Assembly: GCF_037893015.1 (NCBI RefSeq)
Contig: NC_133666.1
Coordinates: 654,214,957-654,278,956 of the forward strand
Length of the DNA stretch: 64,000 bases
Source of the DNA: Macrotis lagotis
Lineage: Eukaryota; Chordata; Mammalia; Peramelemorphia; Peramelidae
Direction: 5' to 3'
Shown here: positions 1-11,406 of the stretch, in pieces
How positions within the stretch are numbered: the stretch's first letter is position 1
How the letters are laid out: each line of letters begins with the position of its first letter
The notes under the pieces: generated by a model
What the model saw: only the letters and a program-made list of their open reading frames with translations
The model's database searches: none
What the model was told of the DNA's origin: nothing
Program-made: the position numbers and the translations under genes

Positions 1-1189
1 TGGATTCATAGAAAGGCTTTTAGTTTAAGGATTGAGGAATAGGCTTTATAGCTCTGCTTTGCTCCTTACTTTCTGTGTGACAATGGAATTCATTTGGAAC
101 CTCAGCTTCCTTCTCTGTACACTGAGAATATTGGACTAGAGAGTCTTTAAGGTACTTCCTAAGTTGAACTCTATTAACCTATGCTCTCTAAAATTTGTCT
201 CACCTCTGACATTCTATGTTCTATGGTTATTGCAGAAATAGTTTGTAATTTATTCTATGCTTAATGAATAAAAAACAAGGGTGAATAAAAAAGAGGGTGA
301 GGTTCATGTCCCCTAAAGAAACCCTGACTTTCCCCCAATGTCCTTCTGCCCACTTACTGTAAGGATTTAGAACTGGAAGGGACCTTAGGCAACTCATCCA
401 AACTTTTGAGGAGCATGGGAGATGGAAGTGACTTGGCTAAGGTCAAACAGGTAGTAAATAACAGGAGGACTTAAAGTCTTCTGATTGGCGAATTCCTCCT
501 CTTTCCACTATGTTGTCACCTCCTGCAGCCCAGAGATAGATGGGAATATCTTGCCCAATAAGTAAGAGTTCAAATTCCAACCAGATTTTATTTTATTCAG
601 ATGCTCTTTTCACTAGTGGCTGTTTGCCCTCTTCTCCAGGACTGATCTGACAACAACAAAGAAAAAAAAGACCCAAATTCCTCTCTCTGACCCTAGGTCG
701 AAACTTCCAAGAGCTTCTCTAGTCTGACCCCATTATCTATCTAATAATCTGCTCTCTCCCTGTTCCTAGACTAGACCTCAACCCTGCCCTGAAGGTGCAT
801 GAGCATGAAGATTCCTGCCCAGGGCATGCTCCCTTCTGAGCAGGACCCACCTCTTACCTAAGCCCCATTTCTTCCAGGGAGCCCCAAGCTTTGGGCACTC
901 CTCCCTTCTCTGTAAATCTGTATAGTCTGTCAGCACTTATCTCTGGACACTACTGAACTCAGATTTATGGATAATCAGCTGGCATAAATGGCAGACATCC
1001 GAGTCCATCTTCTCATTGGGTAAAGGATATTATCTTTATAATGATTATCTTATTTCCACCTATTGGTGATTGTGGTTTTTTTCAAAGAGGATCTATAATT
1101 CAGGGACAGGTGTCCTTTTGGCCCTGTCTGGAAGCTAACAAGCAGTAGGGCTCCATAGCTATGGCCCACCCAAGAGAAGGGATCCGATC
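1..1189. other. Upstream intergenic DNA, no gene seen
   Basis: I see no convincing coding exon here. A MIR-like SINE fragment lies at about 370-530, recognised by its CTTGGCTAAGGTCA-type core and the 'drug-box' end. The rest is unassigned. Confidence 0.5.
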
Positions 1190-1205
1190 TTTTCAATTCA
1201 ATTTC

Positions 1206-1364
1206 TTTTTTTTTAGTTTTTTTTTTTTGCAAGGCAAATGGGGTTAAGTGGCTTGCCCAAGGCCACACAGCTAGGTAATTATTAAGTGTCTGAGATCGGA
1301 TTTGAACCCAGGTACTTCTGACTCCAGGGCTGGTGCTTTATCCACTGTGCCACCTAGCCGCCCC
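1206..1364 (-). mobile_element. WSINE1-like SINE with 16-bp TSD
   Basis: This is a full-length minus-strand copy: T-run, then GCAAGGCAAATGGGGTTAAG, then the tRNA-like head ending CACCTAGCCGCCCC. It is bracketed by a perfect 16-bp duplication, TTTTCAATTCAATTTC, at 1190-1205 and 1365-1380. The intact duplication suggests a fairly recent insertion. Confidence 0.9.
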
Positions 1365-1480
1365 TTTTCAATTCAATTTCACAAAAATTTTACACCTGCT
1401 ACCATCTGCACTGTTATTGGATACAGAAACCTGGAGTTGGGGCTGAGAAGACCAAATTTCAGGATTGTACCCCCTTATCA

Positions 1481-1730
1481 GAAATGGGGGTGGGGGAGAG
1501 AGGGGGGAAGAAAGAGTGGGGAGAGAGGGAGAGAGAGAGAATGAAAGAAGAGGGGGAAGAGAGAGAATGAGAGAAAAGATAGAGACAGAAAGAGAAAGAG
1601 GCTGACAGAGTCAGAGAGCATGAAAGAGAAAAGGGAGGTGAGATAGAGAGACAGAAACCAAGTGAACGAGAAAAAGAGTCAGAGACAGTCACAGAAACAA
1701 AGACAGAGACACAAAGAGAGATGGAGAGAC

Positions 1731-1782
<52 letters not shown>

Positions 1783-1830
1783 AGAACCAGAGTCGGGGGG
1801 GGGGGGGGGGGGGGGAGAAAGAGCCAGAAC
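1481..1830. repeat. Purine tract: (GA)n and poly-G
   Basis: A roughly 350-bp strand-asymmetric purine-rich tract. It contains a pure GA run at about 1734-1780 and a run of 21 G at 1795-1815. It lies directly upstream of the CERS4 CpG island. The low-complexity Ser-Leu or Arg-Glu reading frames it opens are not genes. Confidence 0.9.
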
Positions 1831-1929
1831 CAGAGTCAGAGAGAGCGAGCACGAGTGTGTCTGGTTTGTAAACAAGCGAGGCAGCAGACCACGGCGTGCT
1901 GGCTTCAGACTCACTCCAAAGTTCAAAGA

Positions 1930-2960
1930 ACGATAAGAAAGGCCGGGGAGCCGGGCCGGGCCCAAGCAGCCTGGCGGGCTGTCAGTCAGTGCCGGCGGTG
2001 CGCGCTGCCGCGGGGGAGCCGGTGAGGGGCCAGGCTCGGCGCGGGTGGGAGGCCATGTGGCCTACTGTGCTTTGTCTGTGTTCCGGGGCTCGGGGCCCGC
2101 GGGTGAGGCTAAGCGGGGAGCCCCGGCCCCCCCCCCCGGCTCCTGTGGGATTGGGGGGGCGGGAGGGGGGGAGGCTGCGTCCGGGCTGCCGGAAGCTGCA
2201 GGAGGAGCCCCAGGAGCCGGGGAGGGCGGCCGAGGAACGGGGGCCCTCTAGGCCGGGCTCCGGGCCAGCGTCCCGCCCAGCGACGTGAGTGGAGGCGGCC
2301 CCGGAGCCGGGGCGGGCCGGGGCCGGTGGGAGCTGAGCTCGCGCCCCGAGCTCCCGGAGGCAGGGGCGCCGCCTCCTCCGGACCCGGGCCCGCGGCCTCT
2401 CCCCCCCGCAACCCCCGTCCTCCAGCACCTGCTCCGGCTGCCTCAGCTTCGCCGGCCTCCCCCGCTCCCAGCCACCGCCCGAGCCCCCCGAACCCCATCT
2501 AATGTCTTGCCCCCCCACTCCCTAGCATCCTGCCCAATCCCGGCAGCCCCCCAACGGCTCTGTCATCCAGGACCCTGGCTCCTGCAGAGCCCCCGCCTGC
2601 CCCCCGCCCCCAGCCCAGACCCCGCCCCGGCCCCTCCTTCCCTCTCCTGGAACTGAGTCCTGGCTGTCGGGGGCGGGAGGGGAGGGAGGCGCGTGGTGGA
2701 TGACCCGTCCCGTCGCTGCCTCGGCCAGGGAGCATCCAGGGCAGCCACGTCTGCCGCGGCCACAGGGACTCGGCCAGCGCCCCCTCCACGAAGGCCGGCT
2801 GCCCGCGGGGAGCGTCTGTGCTAACAGCTGGCCGGCTGGGCCGCCGCCACCGCTGCAGGTAAGCGCCGCTCGCCGCCGGGCTAGCCGGCCCCCATCCTCA
2901 GCTCACCCTCACGGCCGGCCCTCTCCCCCTGCCGCCCCAGCTGCCCAGCCAGAGGGGTCT
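1930..2960 (+). promoter_or_regulatory. CpG island promoter of CERS4
   Basis: GC-rich, CpG-dense sequence of about 1 kb in an otherwise AT-leaning, CpG-poor window. GC-box motifs (GGGGGCGGG type) occur at about 2154-2163 and 2669-2678. No TATA box is evident, as expected for a housekeeping-type promoter. The island ends in a strong splice donor at 2858/2859, which ties it to the downstream CERS4 exons. Long open frames inside it on both strands are GC artefacts. The start site itself cannot be read from sequence. Confidence 0.8.
2640..2858 (+). other. CERS4: CERS4 exon 1 (5' UTR), start approximate
   Basis: The 3' edge is defined by CTGCAG|GTAAGC at 2858/2859, a near-ideal donor inside the CpG island. 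Joining to the acceptor at 35851/35852 leaves one base (G) before the CERS4 ATG, so the -3 purine of the start codon (A2857) comes from this exon. The 5' edge is a guess. An ATG at 2700 in weak context would open an upstream frame if transcription starts before it. A weaker GTGAGT at 2285 could be an alternative donor. Confidence 0.55.
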
Positions 2961-3784
2961 TTAGGGCCCGGAAAGGCCTCTGCTCGCAGTGGCCCTCACG
3001 CCCTCCCCTTTTCCCACTGTTCTATTCTCGTGGCTCCCTCATTTCCATCATGCCACCCCTCATCTGTGACTCATCTACACCCCTATCACCCCCCCCCACA
3101 GACACTCCTCTCCCAGCGCCCATATCATGTTCACCGTACACGCATTTCACCCCGGAGCACACATGGGAGGGATCCATCTAATACCCTGGGATCACACGCA
3201 CTCCCCGCGTCACCCACCACTCCAGCAGCACGCTCCTAGGCACCACAACTGGACTAGCGTTACTCCCAGTTCACCAACCTAACCTGAATCTGGCAAAATT
3301 CCTGGAGAATTTCCCACTTGTGGAAGGAATAAGGGAGGGACCTGGGCCTCAGTTCCCTGCCTAGGCCGGGCTCTGAGGTAGGACAGTCTTCATTTGGGGA
3401 GAGAATTAGGCACACTGATGTTGGTATTTACCAGACAGCTCTAAGCTGTTGCTTCCGGGGATGAGGGGGTTGGAGGAGACCTGGGAAAAGATTCCAAGTT
3501 AGGACAGTCTCCTGCGCCCTCTGTGAGCATTTAAAGGGGCCCTCTACACTAGAGCCCTGTTTACACTGAGCTCTCCCTGCCCCAGGCCTAGACCAGTTCC
3601 TGGCAGGAAAAATCTAAGGGAGCCCTGGCCTGTGACTCATCTTACATCTCACTCAGACTCATAGAAGAGAGTCCTGTCTATTGATGCAGAATCTCTCCTC
3701 CCACCTGCACCTCACAATCCTCAGTGACTCAGGGCAGGATTTTACTGGGTCCTCCCATCCCCTCTATTCATGTGATAATTATAA

Positions 3785-3990
3785 CCAGATTAATTTCTCT
3801 AAGGATTACAAAGCACTTTTCTCAACAATCTTAAGAAATGGATCATGCAAGAACTCCCATTTAACAGATGAAGTAGCCAAGGCTCCAAACAGTATTCCTG
3901 GGTCACACAACTGTTAAGCAGAATATCAAAGTCAGAATCTGAACACAGGTCTCCTGTGTTCAAATGAGCTATCCACTATCATACCTAAAG
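3785..3990 (+). mobile_element. MIR-type SINE
   Basis: Diverged MIR-like pattern: an 'AAAGCACTTTTCTCA' segment, 'TTTAACAGATGAAG', 'GGGTCACACAACTG', then a tRNA-like end. No duplication is visible. Confidence 0.6.
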
Positions 3991-4117
3991 GCAAAGATGA
4001 AACCAGGTACTGCTGTAGGAGCCTACCATCTTGAATACCTACTCTTCTTCCTTGAACCCTCCTTTAATTTCCTAAAACTCCACATCTCTTCTTCATTCCA
4101 ATTATGCTCTACCTTTG

Positions 4118-4290
4118 TAGAATCATAGATTTTCAGCTAGAAAGAACATTAGGTGTCATCTTCATTTTACTGTGAGGAAATTGAAGCCTAGAGAGATCAG
4201 TTGCCTTTCCCAAAGACATACAGGTAGTTCAGTTTAGAATCAGGATTTGAATCCAGGTCATATGTAAAACCAATACTCTTCCCACAGGAC
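4118..4290 (+). mobile_element. MIR-type SINE
   Basis: Contains 'AATCATAGATTTTCAGC', a 'GAGGAAATTGAAGCC' block and 'GATTTGAATCCAGGTC', the usual order in marsupial MIR copies. Old and diverged. Confidence 0.6.
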
Positions 4291-4544
4291 TGAAGCCACA
4301 AGATTCCAAATGGTATTTCTGAGAATATTGTGGACTCCAGTGACTAGCAAAGGCTAGCAAACCTAGAAATAGGTATACAACAAAGATTGGTCAAAAGCAC
4401 AATTAAGAAAAGCTGTAACTTAGAAAACTCAAAAATAGTAGCCCCTTCAAATTGCAAGAATAGCTGTCCTACACAAAAGGTCTGGGAACCTATGGTCCAC
4501 CACGATGCAAAAACAAAGATAGTCTGACATTCAAGAATAGCTCA

Positions 4545-4693
4545 GGGGGTAGTTAGGTGAGAGAGTGGATAGAGCACCTGTCCTGAAGTCAGGAGGACCT
4601 GAGTTCAAATCCAGTCTTAGACACTTAATACTTACTTTTTGAGACAATGGGCAAGTCACTTAATCCCATTGTCTCAAAAAAAAATTTTTTAAT
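4545..4693 (+). mobile_element. WSINE1/MAR1-type SINE
   Basis: Plus-strand copy with the CCTGAGTTCAAATCCAG B-box region. A 10-bp duplication, GAATAGCTCA, flanks it at 4535-4544 and 4694-4703. The 3' part carries two copies of a 'TTGAGACAATGGG / ATTGTCTCAAA' motif that can pair as a hairpin. Confidence 0.75.
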
Positions 4694-5164
4694 GAATAGC
4701 TCAAGTATCCCCCATTGGAGCTCTGGAATTCTTTATCTAACTTGGCCCTTAATCCATCCGCCTTTTCTGGAGGGTGAGATTCACCCTTCACTGAATTGTG
4801 ACATAAAGATGAAAGGAAGTCAGTTTATCATTCTCCTAAGAACTTGCTGCCCTAGAGAAAAAAGCCAACATGTTTGCTGTTGGGAATCAGAAAACCTGAC
4901 TGAGTGACCTGGAAGCTGTCAGTTTCAATTATTTTCTCCAAATACTGCCCCAAACAGTGGAGATTAGTAATCAAGTTTGTGGTCATCACACTTGCAAGGG
5001 TTTTGTAGTATGGCAAAGACCAAATAAACTGAACAGTGCCTAGTTTCTGGGAGTTTAATTTGCTATTGAGCGTTTCTTTGTCCTAATTCAACTTTTGAAT
5101 GACTTGTTGCTCCTAGGTTATTTCTTTGACCTATTTTCCTATCTTTGATGGCTAATCCTCTGAT

Positions 5165-5330
5165 TTCACAGCTCCAGTAAACAGCTAGGTAACCCAGTGG
5201 AATCAGGAGGATCTGAGTCTCATCCACAGTCATCCTGATTCCTATCTTGCCACTGGACCCAGATGGCTCTAGAAGAGAAAGTGAGGCTGGTGACTTTGCA
5301 CAGTCTCAACAACAATTAAGCCCCATCAAG
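5165..5330 (+). mobile_element. Fragment of a ~300-bp marsupial SINE
   Basis: Carries the body motifs 'GGACCCAGATGGCTCTAG' and 'AGAAAGTGAGGCTGGTGAC' shared with the fuller copies near 15.8, 17.9, 23.6 and 59.0 kb. Both ends are eroded. Confidence 0.55.
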
Positions 5331-5404
5331 GGATTTAGCCAGGATTGGGTAATGAGGTCTTTTGGACTCAAAATTCAGGACATTTTCTATTGCAAAATCA
5401 CAGA

Positions 5405-5900
5405 ATCTCTGATAGTGGAAGAGACCTCAAGTCCCATCTAGGTAAATGGTTATCAAAGAGCAGTTACCTCTATAAACTACAAATCATCTAGCCTTTGCTT
5501 GAAGAGCACTAAAGCAGCTGAGTAGCTAGATGATTAGACTTGAATTCAGGAAGTTCTGAATTAGAATCCTGCCTCTAGCATGTATTAACTGTGTAACCTT
5601 GGACAAGTCACTTAACCTCTCTCAGCCTTGGTTCTCCCCCTGTGAAATGAAGATAATCAGAGGCACCTATCTCCCAGGGTTGTTGTGAGGATCATTTGAG
5701 GTAATAAGTAAAGTGTTTTGCAAACATTAAATTATAGAAATGTGAGTTTTTATTATATATATAAAGATCATAATCATCAATATTGTTATTATTAAACATT
5801 ATTCCCTTTTGGACAACTCCAATATTAAACTAGGGTCAAGCAGAATAAGGCTGATCCATCTTCCATATGACAGCTTTTCAAACATTCCTCGTTGGTGGCT
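5405..5900 (-). mobile_element. CR1/L3 LINE 3' fragment
   Basis: In minus orientation it shows the L3 3'-end order, with 'CATCTAGCCTTTGCTTGAAG' on one side of an inserted SINE and 'ATATGACAGCTTTTCAAAC' on the other. The CORE-SINE at 5508-5735 splits it. Confidence 0.55.
5508..5735 (+). mobile_element. MAR1-type CORE-SINE
   Basis: Old full-length copy with the order tRNA-like head, 'ACAAGTCACTTAACCTCTCT', 'GGGTTGTTGTGAGGATCA' and 'AAAGTGTTTTGCAAAC'. It interrupts the L3 fragment around it. Confidence 0.7.
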
Positions 5901-6189
5901 ATCATGCTCTTTTTGGACTATTGCCTAACATCAGATGACTTTGGTTCTTTATCAAATTCCATCATCCTCTCTTTTCTGAATTTTATTCATCTATGAATGA
6001 GTCATTCCCCCAGTATATGTCATTCTCCCCATCCCTAACCCCTGTCCCCAAAGATGAAATATAAGCTTCTTGAAGGCAGAAACTGTTGGGGGGGGGGGTT
6101 TGTTTTAAAATTAGCTTTATGATTCTAGCTGGCACTTAATAATTAAGAAATTAATGTTGAACAAATAAAAATTGGGTAAAACAAGTGAG

Positions 6190-6400
6190 GAATAAAGAAA
6201 ACTCCCATTTTAATTTCATTTTTACATTTCAAAAAAAAAATCCTGTGAAGTAAGGAGGAGTAGTAGTAGGATTATGTCCAGTTTACAGATTATGAGATCA
6301 AGGATCCAGAGAAGGAAACCAAAAATGATTATCCAGTTCAGCAGACTCAGAACCAGAACTGGAACCCCAGAACTTTTTGCAATACAGCTTGTTCTCTTGG
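6190..6400 (+). mobile_element. MIR-type SINE, diverged
   Basis: Weak MIR-like block with 'CAGTTTACAGATTATGAGA' and 'AGAACTGGAACCCCAGA'. Fragmentary. Confidence 0.4.
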
Positions 6401-6714
6401 AGAAGGAAATGATGCCCCATAGTTATGTCCAGGGTAACATGTTCCATTGGCCACTAAATCAGAGCTCTGCCTCTCACCCCTTGAGTCAAGGAAGTTTCCC
6501 AGGGTCCATTGATAGGAGTTATGCTGGATCAGCTCTCTGTTTCTTCGTGGCTTCCCCAGGGAGGATGAGGTGAAAGATAATCACTCTTCCTGGGAAGAGA
6601 TAGAGGATAAAAGCAGGAAACTTTTGTGTTTTTGGGGAACTAAAAGAACTAGATGGTGTGGTTGCCAAGCCACAGTCAACTGGTATTTGAAAGAAGAGAA
6701 TGGGAACAGTGCCA

Positions 6715-8200
6715 CCCACCAGGCTGGAAAAAGGCAAATGACCTGATTTTCAAAAACAAGAGAGAGAGAGGCAGTCTACAAATTATATATCATTGAACTG
6801 AATTTCCATTCCTGAGAAAAATTCTAGAATGGATCATTTAAAAAATGGTTGGTAAGCATCTAAGAAAGGAAACTGTGATTACAACGGGTTGGTTCACCTT
6901 GATCAAGAACAAGCCATACTTGAGAAACAAAGTGACTTAACCACTTAGGGCCAGGAAGACTTAACTTCAAATCTCACCTCTGAAACAAACTAGCTGTCAC
7001 TTTGGGCAAGTTATTTTCCCTCTTTCTATGAGTGTCCTCACAAATCAAGTTGCAATTCTAACAGCACTGGGGTACGGGAGTAGAGAAGGGTCCAGAACAG
7101 AACTTCTCTAGAACCAGAGATGGCATTTTTATTAATGACTTGGATAAATGGAAAGATAGCGTGTTCATCAAATCTTCAGATGATACAAAGCATGGGAGGG
7201 ACACCTAACACCCTGTATGACAACTTTAGGATCATGAGAAGTAAGATTGTTGAGCTATGTTTATTTAATAAGATGACAGTCAAGATGGATAATTGTGAAA
7301 TCTTACTCATGATATCAAAAAAGGAACTTCATAAATACAAGATGAGAGCAGAATGACTAGTTAGAAAGCAGCTTTCTTGGGAAATATCTGGGAGTCTTAG
7401 TGAACCACAAGCTCTATATGTGGGAACTGTCTGCTGTGCCAAGTAGAACACTGGACATGGAGTCAGGAAGACCTGAATTCAAATATGGCTCCAGATAATT
7501 ATAACAGCATAACCCTGGTCAAATCACTTAATCTCTATCTGCTTCAGTTTCTTCACCTGTAAAATAGGGCTAAGAGTAGCATCTTCCCCCAGAGTTGTGA
7601 GGATCATTTGAGATTATATTTGTAAAGTGCTTAGAGCAGTGCCTCACACACAGTAAGCTCTATATAAATATTGGCTATTAACTCTTAACTGTTATATGAT
7701 CTCAGACTTCATTAAGATAGGATGTTCTGACCTCTTCAGATCAGAACTCATTTGGATATCATTGTGTTTAGTTTTAGGGGTCATCATTTAGGAAGGACTT
7801 TGATGGGCTAACTATCTTTCAGAGGAGGCAACCAGAAAGGTAGGTAAAGGGTCTTGAGTCCTTTGATGATGGGGTGAAGGGACTGGGAATATTTATCCCA
7901 GAGAAGAGAAGGTTCAAGGGGAGACATTCTAGGTGTCAAAGATATTTAAAAGGCTTTCATATAGGAGAAGGATTCACTTTGTTCTATTTGGTCTAGGGAG
8001 CAGAACTGGGAATAGCAGTAATACATTTAGAGGTATATTTAGGTTTAATATCAGGAAAATTTGACCAACCTAAGATCATCTATGATAGGCTCAGGCAGTG
8101 GTGGGTTTCACCTCCTGGATGATCATTGTATAGATCAGATCATTGAACTATCTCTAATCACTGAAGTTCCTTCTAGCTCTAAAATTCGGGGATTCCTTGA
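6715..8200 (+). mobile_element. CR1/L3 LINE, reverse transcriptase part to 3' end
   Basis: A long plus-strand CR1-clade remnant. It starts in the region before the catalytic motif ('GGCAAATGACCTGATTTTCA', 'TTCCATTCCTGAGAAAAATT'). It continues through 'TTAATGACTTGGATAAATGG' and 'GATGATACAAAGCATGGGAG', and ends with the 3'-UTR phrases 'CCCAGAGAAGAGAAGGTTC' and 'TTAATATCAGGAAAATTTG'. The segment between about 6930 and 7060 is reduced and overlain by a SINE scrap. A MAR1 copy interrupts it at 7430-7682. The 78-residue frame at 7120-7356 is the eroded end of the reverse transcriptase. Confidence 0.7.
7430..7682 (+). mobile_element. MAR1-type CORE-SINE
   Basis: Complete CORE-SINE: 'GGAGTCAGGAAGACCTGAAT', 'TCAGTTTCTTCACCTGTAAA', 'GAGTTGTGAGGATCATTTGA', then an 'AAATATTGGCTATTA' tail. 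It is inserted in the L3 element. Confidence 0.75.
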
Positions 8201-8394
8201 GGCTAGTTGGAGGGTATCCTACAGCAGCCGATCATTAGAACCTCCAAAAGGGAGGAGACCAGCCCTAGCAGGTGATTTGACCTGGATATGACCAGACTTA
8301 GACCCCCGTGAATGCTACCCTCTTGAGTTGTTCTCTATCCTCACTCTACTCACTTATAAAAATGAGGAGCAGCCTAGTATAAACTGAGGCTTTT

Positions 8395-8510
8395 TTTTAA
8401 GGTTTGCAAATTGCTTTCCCTCTCTTAAAATCCTTTGATGTTTAAAAAGTGCCATGAGAGATAATTCTTATAGTTAATCTTTCTCATTTCATAGATGAAG
8501 AAACTGGATG
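8395..8510 (+). mobile_element. MIR fragment
   Basis: 'GTTTGCAAATTGCTTTCCCT' followed by 'TCATTTCATAGATGAAGAAA' is the 3' half of a MIR/CORE-SINE. Confidence 0.5.
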
Positions 8511-8524
8511 GTGGAAAGTATAAA

Positions 8525-8900
8525 GCACCTATTTCAACAGAACTGTGCTAGTCCTTGGAAATACAGAGACAAAAATGAAATTATTCTTGCCCTCGAGGAA
8601 TTTATGTTCTAATAGGAAAGACAGTGTTCTATATACTTGTATACACACACACACACACTCACACATATCTAGTTTTATACCAAATAGATACCTCCCCTAC
8701 TAGGAGAGTCAGGAAAGCCTTCATGTAGAGGGAGCCATATAATCCAACCTTTAAGGAACTGGGGGGGGTATAAAGTGTAGTTGTGGAGGAAAATGTATAT
8801 TCCAAGTATGGAACTGCAGTCCCAGAGATTGAAGCTAGAGAACCACCCTGTGAAATGAGGAACAATGTCTTAGGTAGAATGTGAAACCACATCTTCCTGA
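8525..8900 (-). mobile_element. L2 LINE 3' end, diverged
   Basis: Minus-strand L2 pattern: 'GTGCTAGTCCTTGGAAATAC', 'GAAATTATTCTTGCCCTC', then 'AGTCAGGAAAGCCTTCATG'. A short CA tract lies at about 8643-8666. Confidence 0.5.
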
Positions 8901-8984
8901 TACTGATCATCAGGGTCGACTTCTAGCAGGAGAGGGGACAAAACAGATGAACCAAGAAGGGGAATAGGACACGGGCCTTGAGAT

Positions 8985-9165
8985 TTAAAGCTGGGAAGAA
9001 TTTTAAGGTTCACTGACTCCAACCTCCTCATTTTTCAAAGGAGGAAGTTGAGGCCCAGAAAGGGGTTCAAGTATATGCCACAAGGAAGTAATAGTATCTG
9101 GTCTTCTTGATTTAAACTAAGGTCCTCTGAATCCAGATCTGATTCTCTTTCCACACTACCAAGAA
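8985..9165 (+). mobile_element. MIR-type SINE
   Basis: 'CTCCAACCTCCTCATTTTTC', 'GAAGTTGAGGCCCAGAAAG' and 'TCTGATTCTCTTTCCACACT' occur in the usual MIR order. Confidence 0.6.
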
Positions 9166-9367
9166 GAAAACTGAAGCAGATATAGGAGGTTGGGGGATGC
9201 AAAGTCTGAGTTAAAGCTAATGAAGCACTGGGAAGAATGTGGTTTCCAGATGCATCAGAAAAAACAGTACTGTGTGGTAAAAACAGGACTGGAAATGAAA
9301 TCTGGGGTCTCGGATCTAGTTCATTCCTATTTGCTACTTTTGTGTGTGAGGATGTCAAGACTTTGAG

Positions 9368-9598
9368 AAGCAGCTAGATGTCAGAGTGGATAGAGAACTG
9401 GATCTGGAGTAAGGAAGACCTGAATTCCAATCTGGTCTCAGATACTTCCTAGTTGTGGGATCCTGGGCAAATCACTTCAACTGTACCTGCCTCAGTTTCC
9501 TCAACTGTAAAATGGGGACATTTAATAAGACCTACCTCTCAGGGTTGTGGCTTCAAGGATCAAGTGAGACATTTATTGTAAATGTAGCTATATAAAGT
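9368..9598 (+). mobile_element. MAR1-type CORE-SINE
   Basis: Starts 'GCAGCTAGATGTCAGAGTGG' and continues through 'CCTCAGTTTCCTCAACTGT' to 'CTCTCAGGGTTGTGGCTTC'. Full length, moderately diverged. Confidence 0.75.
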
Positions 9599-9639
9599 CA
9601 TTTCCTTCCTTAGAATCTTTTTTTTTTCCACCTGTAAAA

Positions 9640-9805
9640 ATGGAGAGAGAAATTGGGGCAATGGGTTTAGGAGATTTAGATTTGAAGCCATGAAGACAAT
9701 TCACTTAATTGCTATGGTTGAGCCTCAATTTCTCCCATTTGTAAAGAGAGGGGTTGAACTAGCTGAACCCTAAGGTACTTTCCAACTCTAAATCCCATAA
9801 TACTG
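9640..9805 (+). mobile_element. MIR/CORE-SINE, 3' part
   Basis: Contains 'CACTTAATTGCTATGGTTG' and the tail 'CTAAGGTACTTTCCAACTC', common at the 3' end of these SINEs. Confidence 0.5.
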
Positions 9806-10825
9806 TGATAATCCTTGCACTCGTTCCTATACCATCAGAAATGTGAGCTGTTGTTTTTGTTTTTATGCTGTGCCTTACAAGAAAGACATAGTGGCATTTT
9901 GAGATATACCCTGAAGTTGGGGGAAGGGAGGAAGAAGAGATAAGGGGTGGCCCTGGAGTTCCCTTGAAGAGTGAAGACAGGCAGAAATGTTAAGCAGCCA
10001 GCCTTTTCTTTCTTATGTGGGCCCCCACAGGCCTGTTTCCAAGCTCCAGCCTGATCTCCAGATCTAGTTTTTAAACCCCTCAAACCAGGCCCCAGGGGGA
10101 GGTGGGAAGGAGGGCTGAGAATGTGTTAGTCTCCTGAATCACTGGTCTTCTCCATTTTCCTGGGGGATAACAGCTGAAGGACTCAGATTTGCCAGAGGCC
10201 TCTCTTCTTCTCCCACCCAAATTGGGTTCTTCCTCTCCTTCTTTGCCCCATATCTTAGCAAACACCTGCTAGGTACCTGCTGTTGGTAAAGGAGATGGGA
10301 ACTCACAGATGGCTTGTAGTGAGATAGGACTTGAGTCACACACACTCAGTCCATTTCAACAAACTGCTAGGGATGAAACCATGCTAGAGACTGGGGAAAT
10401 GTCAAAACTGAAAAGATATCTGATTCTGAGGGAAGTGCTGGGTGTGACTGGAGTCTAACACACAAATGGATAAACCATCTAAGATAATTTGAAGAGGGAG
10501 AGAGCCTTCCACAGTACCTGACTTGAGCTTTGGAAGATGGTCTTAGAGGCTAAACTCTAGAAAACAGGATCTTGGTGTGCTGGTAAAGCTAAGTAGGGCC
10601 CCGGAGCAAGGTGATTCTTGAGGTGAACACTGGAGTATGAGGCCTTGGAGAGGGAAAAATGGGGAGGGGAAGTTGAAAGCATCTAAACATCATACCCCCA
10701 CATGAACAGCTAGAAAACTAAGCAGGTGAGGGGTGACCAGAGGAGAGTGGATCAACCTCCAAGACTAACCAAGGTGGTACAGGAGCAGACCTAACTTCCT
10801 CTGATCTGAAAGAGTTCATCAGATA
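9806..10825. other. Intron 1 stretch with no recognised element
   Basis: About 1 kb without a repeat I can name and without a convincing exon. It may be single-copy intron sequence. Confidence 0.4.
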
Positions 10826-11290
10826 ATTAAAGGCAGCATCTTTTCTCTTCTGAGCCTTCTCTTTAGCCTAAACACCCCAAGTTCTTCCAATTGATCTTTA
10901 TATGACTCGATCTTCAGGTCACCTTCATCAACTGAGCTGCCTTCCTTGAACCATTCCAGTTTATCACTGCTCTTCCTTAAATGGGTTCTCCTGGTTCCAG
11001 TTGCTTTGATCTGCATCAATTCCATTCAAGACTTCCCACCAAATATAAATAAGCCTTTATCCAAATTATTATTGCTAAGAATATTGCCTCATTCAGAGAT
11101 AAACATAAAGATCTGGAGCTCCCACTTGAAACCTCCTTTCTAGAAGACATTAATTCATTCATCACCACTTTTTGGGACTGGTCATTCAAGCAGTTCCAAA
11201 ACCACCTAATGGTATGGTTTTCTAACCTATATTTATCTCTCTTGTTTATAAGAAATCCAGGCATCCTATCAGAGCTTTGGCTTATGATTT
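10826..11290 (-). mobile_element. CR1/L3 LINE fragment
   Basis: Minus-strand L3 order: 'TTTAGCCTAAACACCCCAAG', 'ACCATTCCAGTTTATCACTG', and then the more internal 'CAAGCAGTTCCAAAACCACC'. These match the reverse complement of the L3 ORF end. Confidence 0.6.
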
Positions 11291-11406
11291 AAGTAATGCG
11301 AACATTATCATCCTTCAGATTCTGAGAGAGGTTCATAATGTAGCAGAGGAATATGTTCCTGGTAACAATAGTATTGCCCTGATACCTACCAGAGTAATAA
11401 GCTTTT

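Noticed and set aside
1459-1965. 168-residue minus-strand frame rich in Ser-Leu
   Set aside because: It is the reverse reading of the GA/purine tract; low complexity only.
1896-3239. Several long frames on both strands across the CpG island
   Set aside because: GC-rich DNA has few stop codons. The frames cross the exon 1 donor and show no recognisable domain.
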